Below, in pieces: positions 63,316 to 64,000 of a stretch of 64,000 nucleotides of DNA. A program made the translations under genes and the position numbers. A model generated the notes under the pieces. That model saw only the letters and a list, made by a program, of their open reading frames with translations, searched no databases and had not been told where the DNA came from. Numbering within the stretch: position 1 is the stretch's first letter; each line of letters starts with the position of its first letter. Source of the DNA: Polaribacter marinaquae (GTDB lineage Bacteria; Bacteroidota; Bacteroidia; Flavobacteriales; Flavobacteriaceae); NCBI RefSeq assembly GCF_038019025.1, contig NZ_CP150496.1:2496001-2560000 (forward strand), in the 5' to 3' direction.

Positions 63316-63439
63316 AACGGTTTTGTGTATGCTTTGTTGCGTTGATTTAGCGTAAAGTTAGCAAATATATACTTAATAGAAAATCCGCAAGGATTTTCGT
63401 AAAAAGGCTAAAAGCTAGCAATAAAATATACACGTTGTT
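63316..63439. repeat. Cassette repeat R7 (attC-like)
   Basis: 124 bp. Left end AGGT-AAC-GGTTTTGTGTATGC, central GAAAATCCGCAAGGATTTTC (63379-63398), right end GCAATAAAATATACACGTTGTT-GGGC. The final GTTGGGC fits the attC R' consensus. Confidence 0.85.
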
Positions 63440-63541
63440 GGGCGTAGGTTATTTGTTATTTCGATTTTTTCTTATTTAAATTAAATTTATTTTAATATTC
63501 AAAGTTAATTTTCGTGCAGTCTATTCATTACTTTATTTTCA

Positions 63542-64000
63542 ATTGTTTTAAAACTCCTGCATTTACTAGTTAACCTATTTTTCTTTAAAAATCAGGATTT
63601 TCATTTTTCGCACAGTTTTTACAGTTATTGTATTTCAGTTGTTTTAAAATTCCTGCTTTTACTAGTTAAACAATACTATCTTAAAAATTTGGATTTTTAT
63701 TTTTTCGTATAATTCTTACAGTTGTTGTATTTCAGTTGTTTTAAAATTCCTGCTTTTACTAGTTAACCTATTTTATCTTAAAAATTAAGATTTTTATTTT
63801 TCTTATAGTTCTTACAGTTGTTGTATTTCAGATGTTTTAGAATTCCTACTTTTACTAGTAAACCTATTTTACTTTAAAAATAAGGATTTTTGTATTTCAC
63901 ACAGTTTTTAAGGTTCTTGTATTTAATAGTCTTAAAAAATTCTGTTCTTTCTAATTTTCCTAATTGGTATTAAAAGTGCAACTCTTAAAACCTGTTTTTT
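63542..64000. repeat. AT-rich 96-97-bp tandem repeat
   Basis: The unit begins TTGTTTTAAAATTCCTGC and contains TTTACTAGTTAACCTATTTT and TTACAGTTGTTGTATTTCAG. Copies start at 63543, 63639, 63736, 63832 and 63928, so 4.5 or more copies run off the window end. No ORF lies in this stretch. There are no unique spacers, so it is not CRISPR. Confidence 0.88.

Noticed and set aside
63542..64000. CRISPR array
   Set aside because: The whole 96-97-bp unit repeats without unique spacers, and no cas genes are present.

Overview
The window is AT-rich, densely coded bacterial DNA that reads as a member of the Flavobacteriaceae (Bacteroidota), close to Polaribacter/Tenacibaculum-type marine flavobacteria. 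Evidence: GSCFA, DUF423, choice-of-anchor-I and SelO-type proteins, Bacteroidota-specific integrase and DUF6266-type genes, many short lipoproteins, and TAnnTTTG-type promoter elements (clearest before the initiator tRNA). The genus is inference. || 1-38.8 kb, ordinary chromosome. An ApbE gene cut by the window edge is followed by compact operons: gpmI/thioredoxin/HAD/map/methyltransferase (-), aromatic amino acid hydroxylase/rhodanese (+), alaS/GSCFA (-), M23/MerR and LemA/TPM/TPM (+), xdhC/mocA-like/phosphoesterase-barrel fusion/DUF423 (-), msrB/msrA/selO (-), an HD-PycTM fusion (+) facing a large GAF protein (-), der, a choice-of-anchor-I lipoprotein, era, an initiator tRNA, a TPR histidine kinase with its response regulator, and a TrkH/KtrB K+ transporter. 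|| 39.2-63.4 kb, accessory region. A row of minus-strand genes, many coding for secreted proteins or lipoproteins, is separated by about 125-bp imperfect palindromes. Each repeat starts with nnnnAAC and ends with GTTnnnn. The variable ends match each other across the gene between two repeats, not across the repeat, as in integron cassettes with attC sites. No integron integrase is visible. The array is interrupted by an IS110-family element (about 41.2-42.4 kb) and by a 14.8-kb integrative element (43800-58618). The latter lies between 10-bp direct repeats that are the terminal core of one of these palindromes. It carries a tyrosine integrase, an RteC-like protein, an excisionase-like HTH, a D5/P4-type primase-helicase, a zinc-finger DUF6371-like protein, a type I restriction-modification system made of an HsdM-half-HsdS fusion plus HsdR, and DUF6943/DUF6266-like proteins. 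The last cassette-like unit is large and holds a UPF0114 membrane protein, an NAD aldehyde dehydrogenase and an AraC regulator with a plausible operator. || 63.5-64.0 kb holds AT-rich 96-97-bp tandem repeats running off the window. || The most interesting system is the cassette-like array and its use as an insertion site by the integrative element. Other items to recheck are the HD-PycTM fusion, the phosphoesterase/kinase-like/beta-barrel fusion, the one-TRD type I RM system, and two single-base frameshifts in homopolymers that could be real or assembly errors.
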